Below, in pieces: positions 27,036 through 35,379 of a DNA stretch of 64,000 bases. Source of the stretch: Arthrobacter humicola. Lineage in GTDB: Bacteria > Actinomycetota > Actinomycetes > Actinomycetales > Micrococcaceae. The stretch covers positions 248,001 to 312,000 of the forward strand of contig NZ_JAFKON010000004.1 in assembly GCF_022803015.1 (NCBI RefSeq), written 5' to 3'. The notes beneath the pieces are model-generated. The model ran no database searches. It saw only the letters and a program-made list of their open reading frames with translations, and was not told where the DNA came from. The position numbers and the translations under genes were made by a program. Each line of letters starts with the position of its first letter. Positions within the stretch are counted from its first letter, which is position 1.

Positions 27036-28352
27036 TCAGCCCTTGATGTACGGTATGCCGTCAGCGGCCGGCGGCCGGGAGCGGCCGACGAGCCCGGCCA
27101 CGGCAAACACGGTCACCACGTACGGCAGCATGGCCATGAACTGGCTCGGCACCGGGGTGCCGATGATCGTCACGATGCTCTGCAGGTTGTCGGCGAAGCC
27201 GAACAGCAGCGCCGCGAAGAACGCCCCGATCGGGTTCCAGCGGCCCAGGATCATGGCGGCGAGGGCAATGAAGCCGCGGCCGCCGGAGATTTCCTTGGTG
27301 AAGCTGTCGATCGCCACGAGGGTGAAGAACGATCCGCCGATCCCGGCGACGGCGCCGCCAAGAGTGACGTTCCAGAAGCGGGTCGCGTTGACCTTGATGC
27401 CCAGGGTGTCGGCCGCCTGCGGGTGCTCGCCCACGGCACGGACGCGCAGGCCCCACTTCGTCTTGAACAGTGCGACCCAGATCACGATGACTGCCACGTA
27501 CATCAGGTAGCCCACCACGGACTGTTTGAAGAGGATGGGCCCGATCACGGGGATGCTGGACAGGACCGGGATATCAATGATGGGCAGCTCGGCGGGCGAG
27601 TTGTATTTCTCGGGGTCCGACTGCATCACCGTGGTGAACAGGAAGCCGGTGAGCCCGGAGACCAGGACGTTGAGCACGACGCCGACGATGATCTGGTTGA
27701 CCACGTACTTGATGCTGAACACTGCCAGCACCACCGACACAAGGGCGCCCGCCACGGCCGCCGCAAGCAGGCCCAGGTAGGGGTTGTGCGTCAGGCTGGC
27801 GACGAGCGCGGCCGTGAAGGCACCACCCAGGAGCTGGCCTTCGATGGCGATGTTAACGACGCCGGCGCGTTCGCACAGCACACCTGAGAGGGAGCCGAAG
27901 ACGATCGGCACGGCGAGGGTCACGGATCCGGCGATGAGGCCTGCCAGCGAAATACTGGGGGTCCGGGCGCCGCCCACCACCCAGATCAGGAAGGCGACCA
28001 CGAAAACGACGGTGAACACGGCCGGCACCCAGCGCGGGGGCCGCCGGTTCGCTCTCGCCTTCAGGACCAGGGCGTAGCCCGCGAGGACCAGCAGGATCAG
28101 GGAGAGCACCATGCCGGACAGGAACGCGGGTACTTCGATCGCCGGGAGCTGGAAGAAGTCTCCGCTGGATGAAACCCCGAACTTGGCGTTCGCCTGCGGG
28201 CCCAGCAGTCCGAAGAAGATGAAGGCGATGGTGGCCAGAACCGCAAGCGTGACCGGCAACTTCCAAGTCACGGGCTTGGCGGACACCGTCGGCCTGTGGT
28301 TCTTCTCCGGCTGTGGTTTTCCTTCAACGGGCGAGGTTGCTGTTGTGCTCAT
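27036..28352 (-). CDS. nucleoside ABC transporter permease (second)
   Basis: This 438-residue permease is of the BPD_transp_2 type used by BMP/Nup nucleoside importers. The first 130 residues contain three hydrophobic segments and hydrophilic linkers. The core (SLAGLIAGSVTLAVPIVFGS, CERAGVVNIAIEGQLL, the EAA-like loop RAVGEHPQAADTLGI, and GGRGFIALAAMILGRWNP) follows. GVVNIAIEGQ is typical of YufQ/NupC-type subunits. The frame continues to 28583, but the ATG at 28352 overlaps the upstream permease stop as ATGA and is chosen. Partner of the permease at 28349-29749 and the ATPase at 29742-31433. Confidence 0.9.
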   Translation of the reverse strand: MSTTATSPVEGKPQPEKNHRPTVSAKPVTWKLPVTLAVLATIAFIFFGLLGPQANAKFGVSSSGDFFQLPAIEVPAFLSGMVLSLILLVLAGYALVLKARANRRPPRWVPAVFTVVFVVAFLIWVVGGARTPSISLAGLIAGSVTLAVPIVFGSLSGVLCERAGVVNIAIEGQLLGGAFTAALVASLTHNPYLGLLAAAVAGALVSVVLAVFSIKYVVNQIIVGVVLNVLVSGLTGFLFTTVMQSDPEKYNSPAELPIIDIPVLSSIPVIGPILFKQSVVGYLMYVAVIVIWVALFKTKWGLRVRAVGEHPQAADTLGIKVNATRFWNVTLGGAVAGIGGSFFTLVAIDSFTKEISGGRGFIALAAMILGRWNPIGAFFAALLFGFADNLQSIVTIIGTPVPSQFMAMLPYVVTVFAVAGLVGRSRPPAADGIPYIKG

Positions 28353-29749
28353 GCGGCACCTCCGGTGGTTGCGGCCTGCTTGGTTTTGCCGGCGGTCGCG
28401 GCCTTCTTCTTGCGCGGGTTGAGTCCGAAGATCGCCCGGACCAGCGGCGGCGCCGCGATGAACAGCACGATGAGCGACTGGACCACGAGCACGATGTCGA
28501 TCGGAGTTCCGGTCTGGATCTGCATCTGGACGGCGCCTGCGCGGAAGGCCCCGAACAGCAGGCCGGCGGCGAAGGTGCCCCATGGCGAGGACCGTCCCAG
28601 CAGCGCGACCGTGATGGCGTCAAAGCCGTAGGTTGCCGCGACACCGTCGGTCAGGACCTTTTCGGTGCCCGCCACCTGTGCCACGCCGGCCAGGCCGGCC
28701 AGGCCACCGGCAATGGTCATCACCAGGATGGTGGCCCGGGAGACGTTGATGCCGGCGGTCAGGGCTGCCTTGGGGTTGGCCCCGACGGCACGGAATTCGA
28801 AACCGAGCGTGGAGCGGTTCAGCAGCCACGAAACAAACACGGTGGCCGCGATGGCCAGCAGGAATCCCAGATGCAGCCGGTACTGGCTGCCGAAGATCAG
28901 CGGGTACGCGGCGCTGGGGTCCACGATGGGCGATATCGGTGTGTCCGCCCCCGGACGCTGGAACAAGTCCGTGTCGAGCAGGTAGCGCAGGAAATAGAGT
29001 GCGATGTAGTTGAACATGATGGTCACGATGACCTCGTGGGCGCCGGTCCGGGCTTTGAGCACGCCGACGATGCCGCCCCAGACGGCGCCGCCGATGACGC
29101 CGGCCACCAGGACCAGCAGCAGGTGTATCCCCAGCGGCAGGTGCAGCGCGAAGCCGACCCACGAGGCGAGGATGCCGGCCATGATGATCTGGCCCTGCGC
29201 ACCGATGTTGAACAGGCCCGCGCGGAAGGCCAGGGCGACGCCGAGGCCGGCGGTGATCAGCGGGGTGGCGATGGTCAGCGTCTCCATGAGGGGGGCGAAC
29301 TGTCCGGCCACGCCGTTCCCGCGGGGGTTGAAGACCGCGCCCTGGAAGAGGGCGACGTAGGAATCGGTGGCGGCGGACCAGACGGCGATGAGGAAGTCAC
29401 TGGGCCGGGCAAAGAGATAGCCCGCCGTGGTGCCGACAACCTTGTCCGTCATGGCGATGAGCAGACCGCCCAGGATCAGCGCGAGCAGCACCGCCAGGAT
29501 GGTCACGATGCCGTTGCCGGTGAAGATCTTGCGCAGCAGCGACTCCTCTTCCGGGGCACCCGGAAGAGCTCCGCTCTGGGTCGAGACCGGAACGGCCGAT
29601 GGCTGGTGGGCGCCTCCCGCGGTGTCCAGCGAGGTGACGAAGTCTGCATCATCCTCGAGCGGTTCAGGCTCCACGTCGGTGGCCTGCGATGCCGGAAGTT
29701 GGTCCGGGTCCGGTGCGGCCGCGGACCGCGGCTCGGTGTTCTCACTCAT
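28349..29749 (-). CDS. nucleoside ABC transporter permease (first)
   Basis: This 466-residue permease (YufP/NupB-like) has an acidic hydrophilic N-terminus of about 85 residues that is longer than in Bacillus homologues. About nine to ten hydrophobic segments follow. Core wording includes GLFNIGAQGQIIMAGILASW, GAHEVIVTIMFNYIALY and FRAVGANPKAALTAGI (the loop that meets the ATPase). The ATG at 29749 overlaps the ATPase reading frame by 8 bases. Substrates are inferred from the linked BMP lipoprotein, cdd and deoA. Confidence 0.9.
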   Translation of the reverse strand: MSENTEPRSAAAPDPDQLPASQATDVEPEPLEDDADFVTSLDTAGGAHQPSAVPVSTQSGALPGAPEEESLLRKIFTGNGIVTILAVLLALILGGLLIAMTDKVVGTTAGYLFARPSDFLIAVWSAATDSYVALFQGAVFNPRGNGVAGQFAPLMETLTIATPLITAGLGVALAFRAGLFNIGAQGQIIMAGILASWVGFALHLPLGIHLLLVLVAGVIGGAVWGGIVGVLKARTGAHEVIVTIMFNYIALYFLRYLLDTDLFQRPGADTPISPIVDPSAAYPLIFGSQYRLHLGFLLAIAATVFVSWLLNRSTLGFEFRAVGANPKAALTAGINVSRATILVMTIAGGLAGLAGVAQVAGTEKVLTDGVAATYGFDAITVALLGRSSPWGTFAAGLLFGAFRAGAVQMQIQTGTPIDIVLVVQSLIVLFIAAPPLVRAIFGLNPRKKKAATAGKTKQAATTGGAA

Positions 29750-31433
29750 GGGGGTCTCCTACGGCGCCGGAGCCGGGCTCCTGCACGGACGGGGCGGCGG
29801 GGGCCGGGTTCATGGCCGGCTTCGTTGCGGGTTTTTCGGCCGGGGTGCCGGCCGGGTTTTCTGCTGCGTTCGCGGCCGGGTTTTCAGAAAGGGATCGGGC
29901 CGAGTGCCTGCCTGCGGCGTCGGCCTGGGCCTCGTCCGGGGAAACGCCGGCCATCATCAGGCCCAGGACGTCACGCCCGGTGCCGGCCGGGACGATCCCG
30001 ACCAGCCGGCCCTTGTACAGCACGGCGATCCGGTCGGCGAGTTCAATCACCTCGTCCAGTTCGGTGGAGACGATCATGACGGGCGTGCCGTGGTCCCGCT
30101 CCGCGACGATCCGCTTGTGCAGGAACTCGATGGAGCCCACGTCCACGCCGCGGGTGGGCTGGGAGGCGATGAAGAGCCGCAGCGGCCGGGAGAGCTCCCG
30201 GGCCATGACGACCTTCTGCTGGTTGCCGCCGGACAGGGTGCCGGCTGCCAGTGAGCCGGACGGGGTGCGGACGTCGAATTCCGCGATCCGGGTCTTGGCG
30301 TTCTCCAGGACCTTGGCCGGGCTCATGCTGATGCCCTTGGCGAACGGCGCCTGGTCGTAGCGGTCCAGGATCAGGTTCTCGGCGATGGAGAACGTGCCGA
30401 TCAGCCCGTCGAGGGACCGGTCTTCCGGCACGAATCCGACGCCGGCGTTGAGGACCTCCTTGACGCTGCGGCCCACGAGTTCTTCGCCGTCGAGGGTGAT
30501 CGAGCCGTGGACCCGCTCGTGCAGGCCCAAAATGGCTTCGGTCAGTTCCGTCTGGCCGTTGCCCTGGACGCCGGCGACGGCGAGGATCTCGCCGCGGGCG
30601 ATTCCGAAGCTGATCCCGTCCACCACGTGCTGGCCGTTGGGGGCGATGACGGTGAGGTTCTTGACCTCGAAGGTGGTCTCCTGCGGATTCGCGGGAGCCT
30701 TGTCCAAGGTCAGGCTCACGGCCCGGCCCACCATCATGGAGGCCAGCTCGGTGGTCGAGGCGCCGGGATCGGCCGAGCCCACTACCTTGCCGCGCCGGAT
30801 GACGGTGATGGTGTCCGAAACGGCCTTCACCTCACGCAGCTTGTGGGAAATGAAGACGATCGAGGTGCCGTGGCTCTTGAGCTGGCGCATGATGTCCAGC
30901 AGTTCATCGGTGTCCTGCGGGGTCAGCACGGCCGTGGGCTCATCGAGGATGAGCACCTTGGCGTCGCGGACCAGTGCCTTGATGATCTCCACGCGCTGCT
31001 GCACGCCCACGGGGAGGTCTTCGATCAGCGCGTCGGGGTCGACGTCGAAACCGTACCGGTCGGAGATCTCCCGGATTTTCCGGCGGGTGTCATCCAGGTC
31101 CAGGAATCCGCCGGTCTTGGTGGTCTCCGCTCCCAGGGCAACGTTCTCCGCGACGGTGAAGACGGGGACCAGCATGAAGTGCTGGTGCACCATGCCGATG
31201 CCGGCCGCCATGGCGTCGCCGGGACCGCGGAACGTGACCGGTTTGTCGTCGATGAGGATTTCGCCCTCTGTGGGCTCGTACAGTCCGTAGAGGACGTTCA
31301 TCAGCGTGGACTTGCCCGCGCCGTTCTCACCGAGCAGACAGTGGATCTGCCCGGGTTCAACAACCACATCGATGTGATCGTTTGCTACCAGGGAGCCGAA
31401 GCGTTTGGTAATGCCCTTGAGTTCAAGTTTCAA
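29742..31433 (-). CDS. nucleoside ABC transporter ATP-binding protein (two NBDs)
   Basis: This 563-residue protein has two fused nucleotide-binding domains, as in YufO/NupA. The N-half has Walker [27 protein letters not shown] as a modified signature, and [13 protein letters not shown]. The C-half has a degenerate Walker A (GVQGNGQTELTEAI), signature [15 protein letters not shown] and FIASQPTRGVD. A C-terminal tail of about 60 residues is a Pro/Ala/Glu/Asn repeat region (ENPAANAAENPAGTPAEKPA) absent from most homologues. The frame is open to 31535; TTG at 31433 (reading KLELKGITKRFG) matches the usual family N-terminus, but the ribosome site is weak. Confidence 0.9.
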   Translation of the reverse strand: MKLELKGITKRFGSLVANDHIDVVVEPGQIHCLLGENGAGKSTLMNVLYGLYEPTEGEILIDDKPVTFRGPGDAMAAGIGMVHQHFMLVPVFTVAENVALGAETTKTGGFLDLDDTRRKIREISDRYGFDVDPDALIEDLPVGVQQRVEIIKALVRDAKVLILDEPTAVLTPQDTDELLDIMRQLKSHGTSIVFISHKLREVKAVSDTITVIRRGKVVGSADPGASTTELASMMVGRAVSLTLDKAPANPQETTFEVKNLTVIAPNGQHVVDGISFGIARGEILAVAGVQGNGQTELTEAILGLHERVHGSITLDGEELVGRSVKEVLNAGVGFVPEDRSLDGLIGTFSIAENLILDRYDQAPFAKGISMSPAKVLENAKTRIAEFDVRTPSGSLAAGTLSGGNQQKVVMARELSRPLRLFIASQPTRGVDVGSIEFLHKRIVAERDHGTPVMIVSTELDEVIELADRIAVLYKGRLVGIVPAGTGRDVLGLMMAGVSPDEAQADAAGRHSARSLSENPAANAAENPAGTPAEKPATKPAMNPAPAAPSVQEPGSGAVGDPHE

Positions 31434-31500
31434 AACTCTGACCAATCTCGAGGTGTCCGGAAGGCTTGGTCCGGACGCGTAGGGGCGCTGCAGCACCAGC

Positions 31501-31526
31501 TTAGTGCCTGGGATCTGAGGCACTAA
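31501..31526. repeat. inverted repeat between bmp gene and ATPase gene
   Basis: TTAGTGCC and GGCACTAA (8-bp arms) are separated by ten bases, 70 bases before the ATPase start. It may be an operator, an mRNA stabiliser, or part of a two-hairpin attenuator with the next feature. Confidence 0.45.
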
Positions 31527-31539
31527 GGGCCGCAACGAA

Positions 31540-31585
31540 AAGCGCCACAGCCCGTGCGGTGGTGACCGGACGGGCCGTGGCGCTT
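31540..31585 (-). terminator. intrinsic terminator or attenuator after the BMP lipoprotein gene
   Basis: A 16-bp stem with one mismatch (31540-31555 with 31570-31585) and a 14-base loop is followed on the minus strand by TTTT. Partial read-through would give more binding protein than transporter. Confidence 0.75.
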
Positions 31586-31596
31586 AGCGGAGGAAG

Positions 31597-32703
31597 TTAG
31601 GCTTTCGGGCTTGCTGCGGATTCAACCTTCAGCTTGCCGTCGGCGATGTCCTTCTTGATCTGGTCCAGCTCGGACTTCAGTTCGGCCGGAACCTGGGAAT
31701 CCATGTCGTGGAACGGGGCAAGCTGAACGCCGTCGTTCGCGAGCGTGCCGACGTACGGCTTGTTGGTGAACTGGCCGTCCTTGTCCTGCTTGACGACCGC
31801 CTCGACGGCCTGGCCCATCTGCTTCATGACGGAGGAGAGCATGATGTCCTTGTAGTCCGGTGCCGTGAGGAAGCCGTCGGAGTCAACCCAGATGAGCTTG
31901 ACGTCCTTGCCGGCTGCCTTGGCTTCCTGCAGGGCCGCGCCCGCACCCTTGCCGACCGGACCGGCGACGGGCATGACGATGTCGGCGCCCTGGTCCAGGA
32001 AGTTCTGGGTGAACTGCTTGCCCTTGTCCTGCTTTTCGAAGTCGCCGGTGAAGGAGCCGTCCTGCTTGGCCTTGTCCCAGCCGAGAAGCTTGACGTCCTT
32101 GCCCTTCTTCTCGTTGTAGTACTTCACGCCGTCGGCAAAACCGTCCATGAAGATGGTGACCGTGGGGATCTTGATGCCGCCGAACGTGGCGACCGTCCCG
32201 GTCTTGGTGGTGCCGGCTGCGAGGTAGCCGGCCAGGAATGCTGCCTGGGCGGTGTCGTAGATGATCGGCTTGACGTTGGCGACCGGGGTGTCGTAGCCGA
32301 AGTCGATGATGGCGAAGTGCTTGTCCGGGTTCGCGGTGGCCTGGGACTTGGTGGCGTCGCCGAGCAGGAAGCCGACCGTGATGGTCAGGTTGCAGCCGGC
32401 GGAGACCATGGCGCGCAGGTTGGGCTCGAAGTCGTTGTTGGTCTTGGACTCGGCCTGGTTCATCTTAAGGCCCAGCTCCGACGTGACCTTCTTCAAGCCC
32501 TCGTAGGAAGACTGGTTGAACGACTGGTCATCGAACCCGCCCGAGTCGGACACGATGCAGCCCTGGTAGTTGCTGGCGGTGTTGGTGGCGGTGCTGGCCT
32601 CCGGGGCAGCTCCGCAGCCGGTCAGCAGGAGTGCAGCCGCGCCCGCGGTGGCGACGCCGGCCATTGATCCGCGCTTAAAGGTGGCACGCAGAGAGTTCTT
32701 CAA
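31597..32703 (-). CDS. BMP family nucleoside-binding lipoprotein
   Basis: This 368-residue lipoprotein binds substrate for the ABC importer encoded downstream. The signal peptide ends in lipobox LLLTGC with the modified Cys at residue 30. The Bmp/PnrA fold is seen in CIVSDSGGFDDQSFNQSSYEGL, IDFGYDTPVANV, GIKIPTVTIFMDGFADGV and DIVMPVAGPVGKGAGAALQEA. BMP/PnrA/Med proteins typically bind purine or pyrimidine nucleosides. The TTG start at 32703 has GGAGG close upstream. It is the first gene of the nucleoside operon, and a terminator/attenuator lies between it and the ATPase gene. Confidence 0.93.
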   Translation of the reverse strand: MKNSLRATFKRGSMAGVATAGAAALLLTGCGAAPEASTATNTASNYQGCIVSDSGGFDDQSFNQSSYEGLKKVTSELGLKMNQAESKTNNDFEPNLRAMVSAGCNLTITVGFLLGDATKSQATANPDKHFAIIDFGYDTPVANVKPIIYDTAQAAFLAGYLAAGTTKTGTVATFGGIKIPTVTIFMDGFADGVKYYNEKKGKDVKLLGWDKAKQDGSFTGDFEKQDKGKQFTQNFLDQGADIVMPVAGPVGKGAGAALQEAKAAGKDVKLIWVDSDGFLTAPDYKDIMLSSVMKQMGQAVEAVVKQDKDGQFTNKPYVGTLANDGVQLAPFHDMDSQVPAELKSELDQIKKDIADGKLKVESAASPKA

Positions 32704-33011
32704 TTTTCCTCCAGGAAGAAAGAGTAGGCGCTACGACGGAAGTTCAATGAGTGTCTGTCTGCGGTGTTCCGCTGATCTCTGTTGTCACTGATGGATTTCG
32801 CAGCACTGCGCCGAGGCGCACTGATGCAAGCTACTGTAGTGGCCTGCGCCACGTCCCGATAACACACGTCCCGGCGAATGCCCAGATTGTTGAGAACTTG
32901 TTACCTAGAGGTAGCCGGTGCCCGCCGCGACCACATAAGCTCCGGCGCCGGTCCCCGCAGGAACCGGCGCCGGAGCCGTATGTGGCGGCACGGCGATTGC
33001 CGGGTGTCAGG
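32704..33011. other. 308-base region between the nucleoside operon and the oxidoreductase
   Basis: It should hold the nucleoside operon promoter (right of 32703, minus strand), but I could not pick out convincing -35 and -10 boxes. The hairpin at 32931-32985 ends the neighbouring oxidoreductase transcript. No gene is visible. Confidence 0.5.
32931..32985 (-). terminator. large hairpin after the oxidoreductase gene
   Basis: Arms of 14 bp (32939-32952 with 32963-32976) extend, after a small internal loop, by a further 7 bp (32931-32937 with 32979-32985). No T run follows, so it may be a weak or factor-assisted terminator. Confidence 0.6.
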
Positions 33012-34043
33012 CTACAGCCGCACGAGCATCTTGCCGGTGTTGGCGCCGTCGAGCAGGTCCATGAAGGCCTGCGGGGCATTCTCCAGCCCGTCCACCACCG
33101 TCTCGTCGTAGCGGACCGTTCCGTCGGCCAGCCAGCCGGACATGGTCTCGACGAACTCGGCCATGTGCTGCCAGTAGCCGCCCACCAGGAAGCCCTTGAG
33201 CGTCAGCTGCTTGCCGATCGCCAGCATGAGGTTCCGCGGCGCCGGCGTGGGCTCGGTCGCGTTGTACTGGGCGATGGCCCCGCACATGGCCACCCGGCCA
33301 CCGACCGTGAGGGCGGACAGCGCGGCATCGAGGTGCTCGCCGCCGACGTTGTCGAAGTAGACGTCGATCCCGCGCTCACCCGCGGCCGCGGCGAGCTGTT
33401 CCGCCACGGGGCCGTCGTGGTAGTTGAACGCGGCGTCGAAGCCGAGTTCGAGCAGGCGTGCCACCTTTTCCGGCGAGCCGGCGCTGCCGATCACCCTGGA
33501 CGCGCCCATGGCCTTCGCGATCTGCCCGACAAGCGAGCCGACCGCGCCGGCGGCGCCCGAGACGAACACGGCGTCGCCGGGCTTGAATTCCGCGACCTTC
33601 AGCAGTCCCGCGTAGGCGGTCAGCCCGGTCATGCCGAGGGCGCCGAGGAATGCTGACGCGGGGGCAAGATCGGTGCGCGCCACCGTGGTGGCCGCTGCAT
33701 CGACGACGGCGTATTCGCGCCAGCCGAGGCCGTGCACCACCGTGTCGCCCACAGCGCGCCCTTCGGCCCGGGACGCGATGACTTCGCCGACGGCGCCGCC
33801 GTCGAGGGCGCTATCCAGCGCAAACGGCGCGGAGTAGGACTTGACGTCGTTCATGCGTCCGCGCATGTACGGGTCCACCGAGATGAACAGGTTGCGGACC
33901 AGGACCTGGCCGTCCTGCAGTTCTGGCAGCGCCGACTCGGCGAGGCGGAAGTTCGCCGGGACGGGGCGGCCGTGGGGGCGGGACGCCAGCTGGATCTCGC
34001 GGGTGGTGGCGGGAAGGGTGAGAGTTTCGGTGTTGTTGCTCAT
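33012..34043 (-). CDS. NADP-dependent oxidoreductase, medium-chain (CurA/leukotriene B4 dehydrogenase-like)
   Basis: This 343-residue zinc-independent medium-chain reductase resembles prostaglandin/leukotriene reductases and E. coli CurA. These reduce the C=C bond of reactive alpha,beta-unsaturated carbonyls with NADPH. The N-terminal substrate domain has FISVDPYMRGRMND, and the Rossmann domain has VFVSGAAGAVGSLVGQIAKAMGA (AxxGxxG, near residue 150). IDVYFDNVGGEHLDAAL is a family marker. The ATG at 34043 overlaps the ohr stop by ATGA. Its place in the ohrR-ohr operon suggests clearing of lipid-peroxidation aldehydes or ketones. Confidence 0.92.
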   Translation of the reverse strand: MSNNTETLTLPATTREIQLASRPHGRPVPANFRLAESALPELQDGQVLVRNLFISVDPYMRGRMNDVKSYSAPFALDSALDGGAVGEVIASRAEGRAVGDTVVHGLGWREYAVVDAAATTVARTDLAPASAFLGALGMTGLTAYAGLLKVAEFKPGDAVFVSGAAGAVGSLVGQIAKAMGASRVIGSAGSPEKVARLLELGFDAAFNYHDGPVAEQLAAAAGERGIDVYFDNVGGEHLDAALSALTVGGRVAMCGAIAQYNATEPTPAPRNLMLAIGKQLTLKGFLVGGYWQHMAEFVETMSGWLADGTVRYDETVVDGLENAPQAFMDLLDGANTGKMLVRL

Positions 34044-34471
34044 GCGGCTACCTCCAGGATGGTGATGTCGACAGTGATGTTGCCGCGGGTGGCGTTGGAG
34101 TACGGGCAGATCTGGTGGGCCTTGGCCACGAGGGCCTCGGCCGTGTCCCGGTCCACGGCGGGCAGGGCGATCTCAAGTTCGGCGGCCAGACCGTAGCCGG
34201 CACCGTCTTCGAGGGCGCCGAAGTGGATCTTGGCGGCGACGGCGGAGTCCGTCAGGTCGGCGCGTTCCTTGCGTCCCACCAGGCGCAGGGCGGAGTGGAA
34301 GCACGCGGCGTAGCCGGCGGCAAAGAGCTGTTCGGGGTTGGTGCCCGCGCCGTCACCGCCGAGTTCGACCGGGCTGGCAAGGGTGACGCTCAGCTTGCCG
34401 TCCTTGCTGATGGCGGTGCCGTCGCGGCCTTCGCCGGAGGCCAGGGCCTCTGCTGTGTAAAGGGTCTTCAT
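34040..34471 (-). CDS. ohr: organic hydroperoxide resistance protein (Ohr/OsmC)
   Basis: Ohr reduces organic and lipid hydroperoxides using a dithiol site. The 143-residue protein has the two catalytic cysteines C57 (YAACFHSALRLV) and C122 (HQICPYSNATRGN) at family-typical positions. NPEQLFAAGY is the Ohr (rather than OsmC) wording. It lies downstream of a MarR-family OhrR gene and overlaps the reductase gene, forming a peroxide-response operon. A 12-bp inverted repeat (34513-34557) lies in its upstream region. Confidence 0.96.
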   Translation of the reverse strand: MKTLYTAEALASGEGRDGTAISKDGKLSVTLASPVELGGDGAGTNPEQLFAAGYAACFHSALRLVGRKERADLTDSAVAAKIHFGALEDGAGYGLAAELEIALPAVDRDTAEALVAKAHQICPYSNATRGNITVDITILEVAA

Positions 34472-34512
34472 GGGGTTTCCGTTCTGTCGGAGGGAAGAAG
34501 GGGTTCAGTGGG

Positions 34513-34557
34513 AACTCGCCGGAAGCCTGCGGAGTCGCCGTAAATTTCCGGCGAGTT
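34513..34557. repeat. inverted repeat upstream of ohr
   Basis: AACTCGCCGGAA (34513-34524) pairs with TTCCGGCGAGTT (34546-34557), separated by 21 bases. It lies between ohrR and ohr. It could end the ohrR transcript, stabilise the ohr mRNA, or act as an operator; it is unlike the ohrR operator. Confidence 0.5.
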
Positions 34558-34636
34558 GGCACGCCTCCCGCGGTTTCGACGTCGGCCGTGTGGGCCTGGG
34601 AAGGGTGGTGGAGGGGGAAGGGCTTAAGGGAAGGGC

Positions 34637-35101
34637 TTAGTGGGAGGCGTGAAGCGCGTTCGTCAGCCGGCCCAGGGTGTCGCGGAGCTGGTCCAGTTCC
34701 GCGGCGGTGAGCCCGGCGGCGTCTGCCAGTCGCTGCGGGATGCCGCTGGCCTTGGCGCTCAGGGCGGCGCCGGCGTCGGTCAGGAAGATCTCCACGCGGC
34801 GCTCGTCCTCGGCGGAGCGGCGGCGCTGGACGAGGCCGAGCGCTTCGAGCCGCTTGAGCAGCGGCGAGAGCGTGCCGGAGTCCAGGCCCAGCTCCTCCCC
34901 CAGTTCACGCACGCTGCGCGGCGCCGCTTCCCAGAGCACCAGCATGGCGAGGTACTGCGGGTAGGTCAGGCCGAGCTCCTCGAGCATGGGCCGGTAGGCG
35001 GCCGTGGCGGCACGTGAGGCAGAGTACATCGCAAAGCACACCTGCCGGTTCAGGCGGAGCGCTTCCGGGCCGCCAGTGCGGGCCTCTTCTGACGTGGTCA
35101 T
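34637..35101 (-). CDS. ohrR: MarR family transcriptional regulator OhrR
   Basis: OhrR is a repressor of ohr that releases DNA when its reactive cysteine is oxidised by organic peroxide. The 154-residue protein has the sensing Cys at residue 22 (RQVCFAMYSASRA). The winged helix follows (SVRELGEELGLDSGTLSPLLKRLEALGLVQRRR, then the wing SAEDERRVEIFLT). The ATG at 35101 is chosen because it sits six bases after a TATGGT -10 element, indicating a leaderless mRNA; an in-frame GTG at 35119 would start upstream of the transcription start. The gene represses itself through the 32-base palindrome over its -35. Confidence 0.94.
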   Translation of the reverse strand: MTTSEEARTGGPEALRLNRQVCFAMYSASRAATAAYRPMLEELGLTYPQYLAMLVLWEAAPRSVRELGEELGLDSGTLSPLLKRLEALGLVQRRRSAEDERRVEIFLTDAGAALSAKASGIPQRLADAAGLTAAELDQLRDTLGRLTNALHASH

Positions 35102-35107
35102 GCCTCC

Positions 35108-35136
35108 ACCATACTGCACAATCCAGTTGCGTGCAA
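35108..35136 (-). promoter_or_regulatory. ohrR: ohrR promoter (leaderless)
   Basis: A -35 TTGCAC (35136-35131), a 17-base spacer and -10 TATGGT (35113-35108) form a good promoter. Six bases later comes the ATG at 35101, so the start codon is at +1. Confidence 0.7.
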
Positions 35137-35162
35137 TTCAGTTGTACACAACTGAATTGCAC
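35131..35162. promoter_or_regulatory. palindromic OhrR operator
   Basis: Perfect 15-base arms, GTGCAATTCAGTTGT (35131-35145) and its complement (35148-35162), flank two central bases. The palindrome overlaps the ohrR -35 hexamer, so a bound dimer would block RNA polymerase. A weaker half-site (GCACAATCCAGTTGC, 35116-35130) adjoins it. Confidence 0.75.
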
Positions 35163-35379
35163 AGCGGGAACCGGTAACAGGTGTGCAGGGGGCCAGCCGC
35201 GGCACCGTTCCCAGCCGCGGCCGCCGAGATTCCCCATGTTTGACGGGTGCCGCCGGCGTGTCGGCCCGCAACCGCCGGCGTGTCCCGGCGTCGTGCCGGC
35301 AAAGGTGGGGAAACTCCGCGCGGCGGTCCTGGCCGGGTGTAGCGGGGCAGGCCCGGCGTAGGGGCCCGGGCGGAACGGC

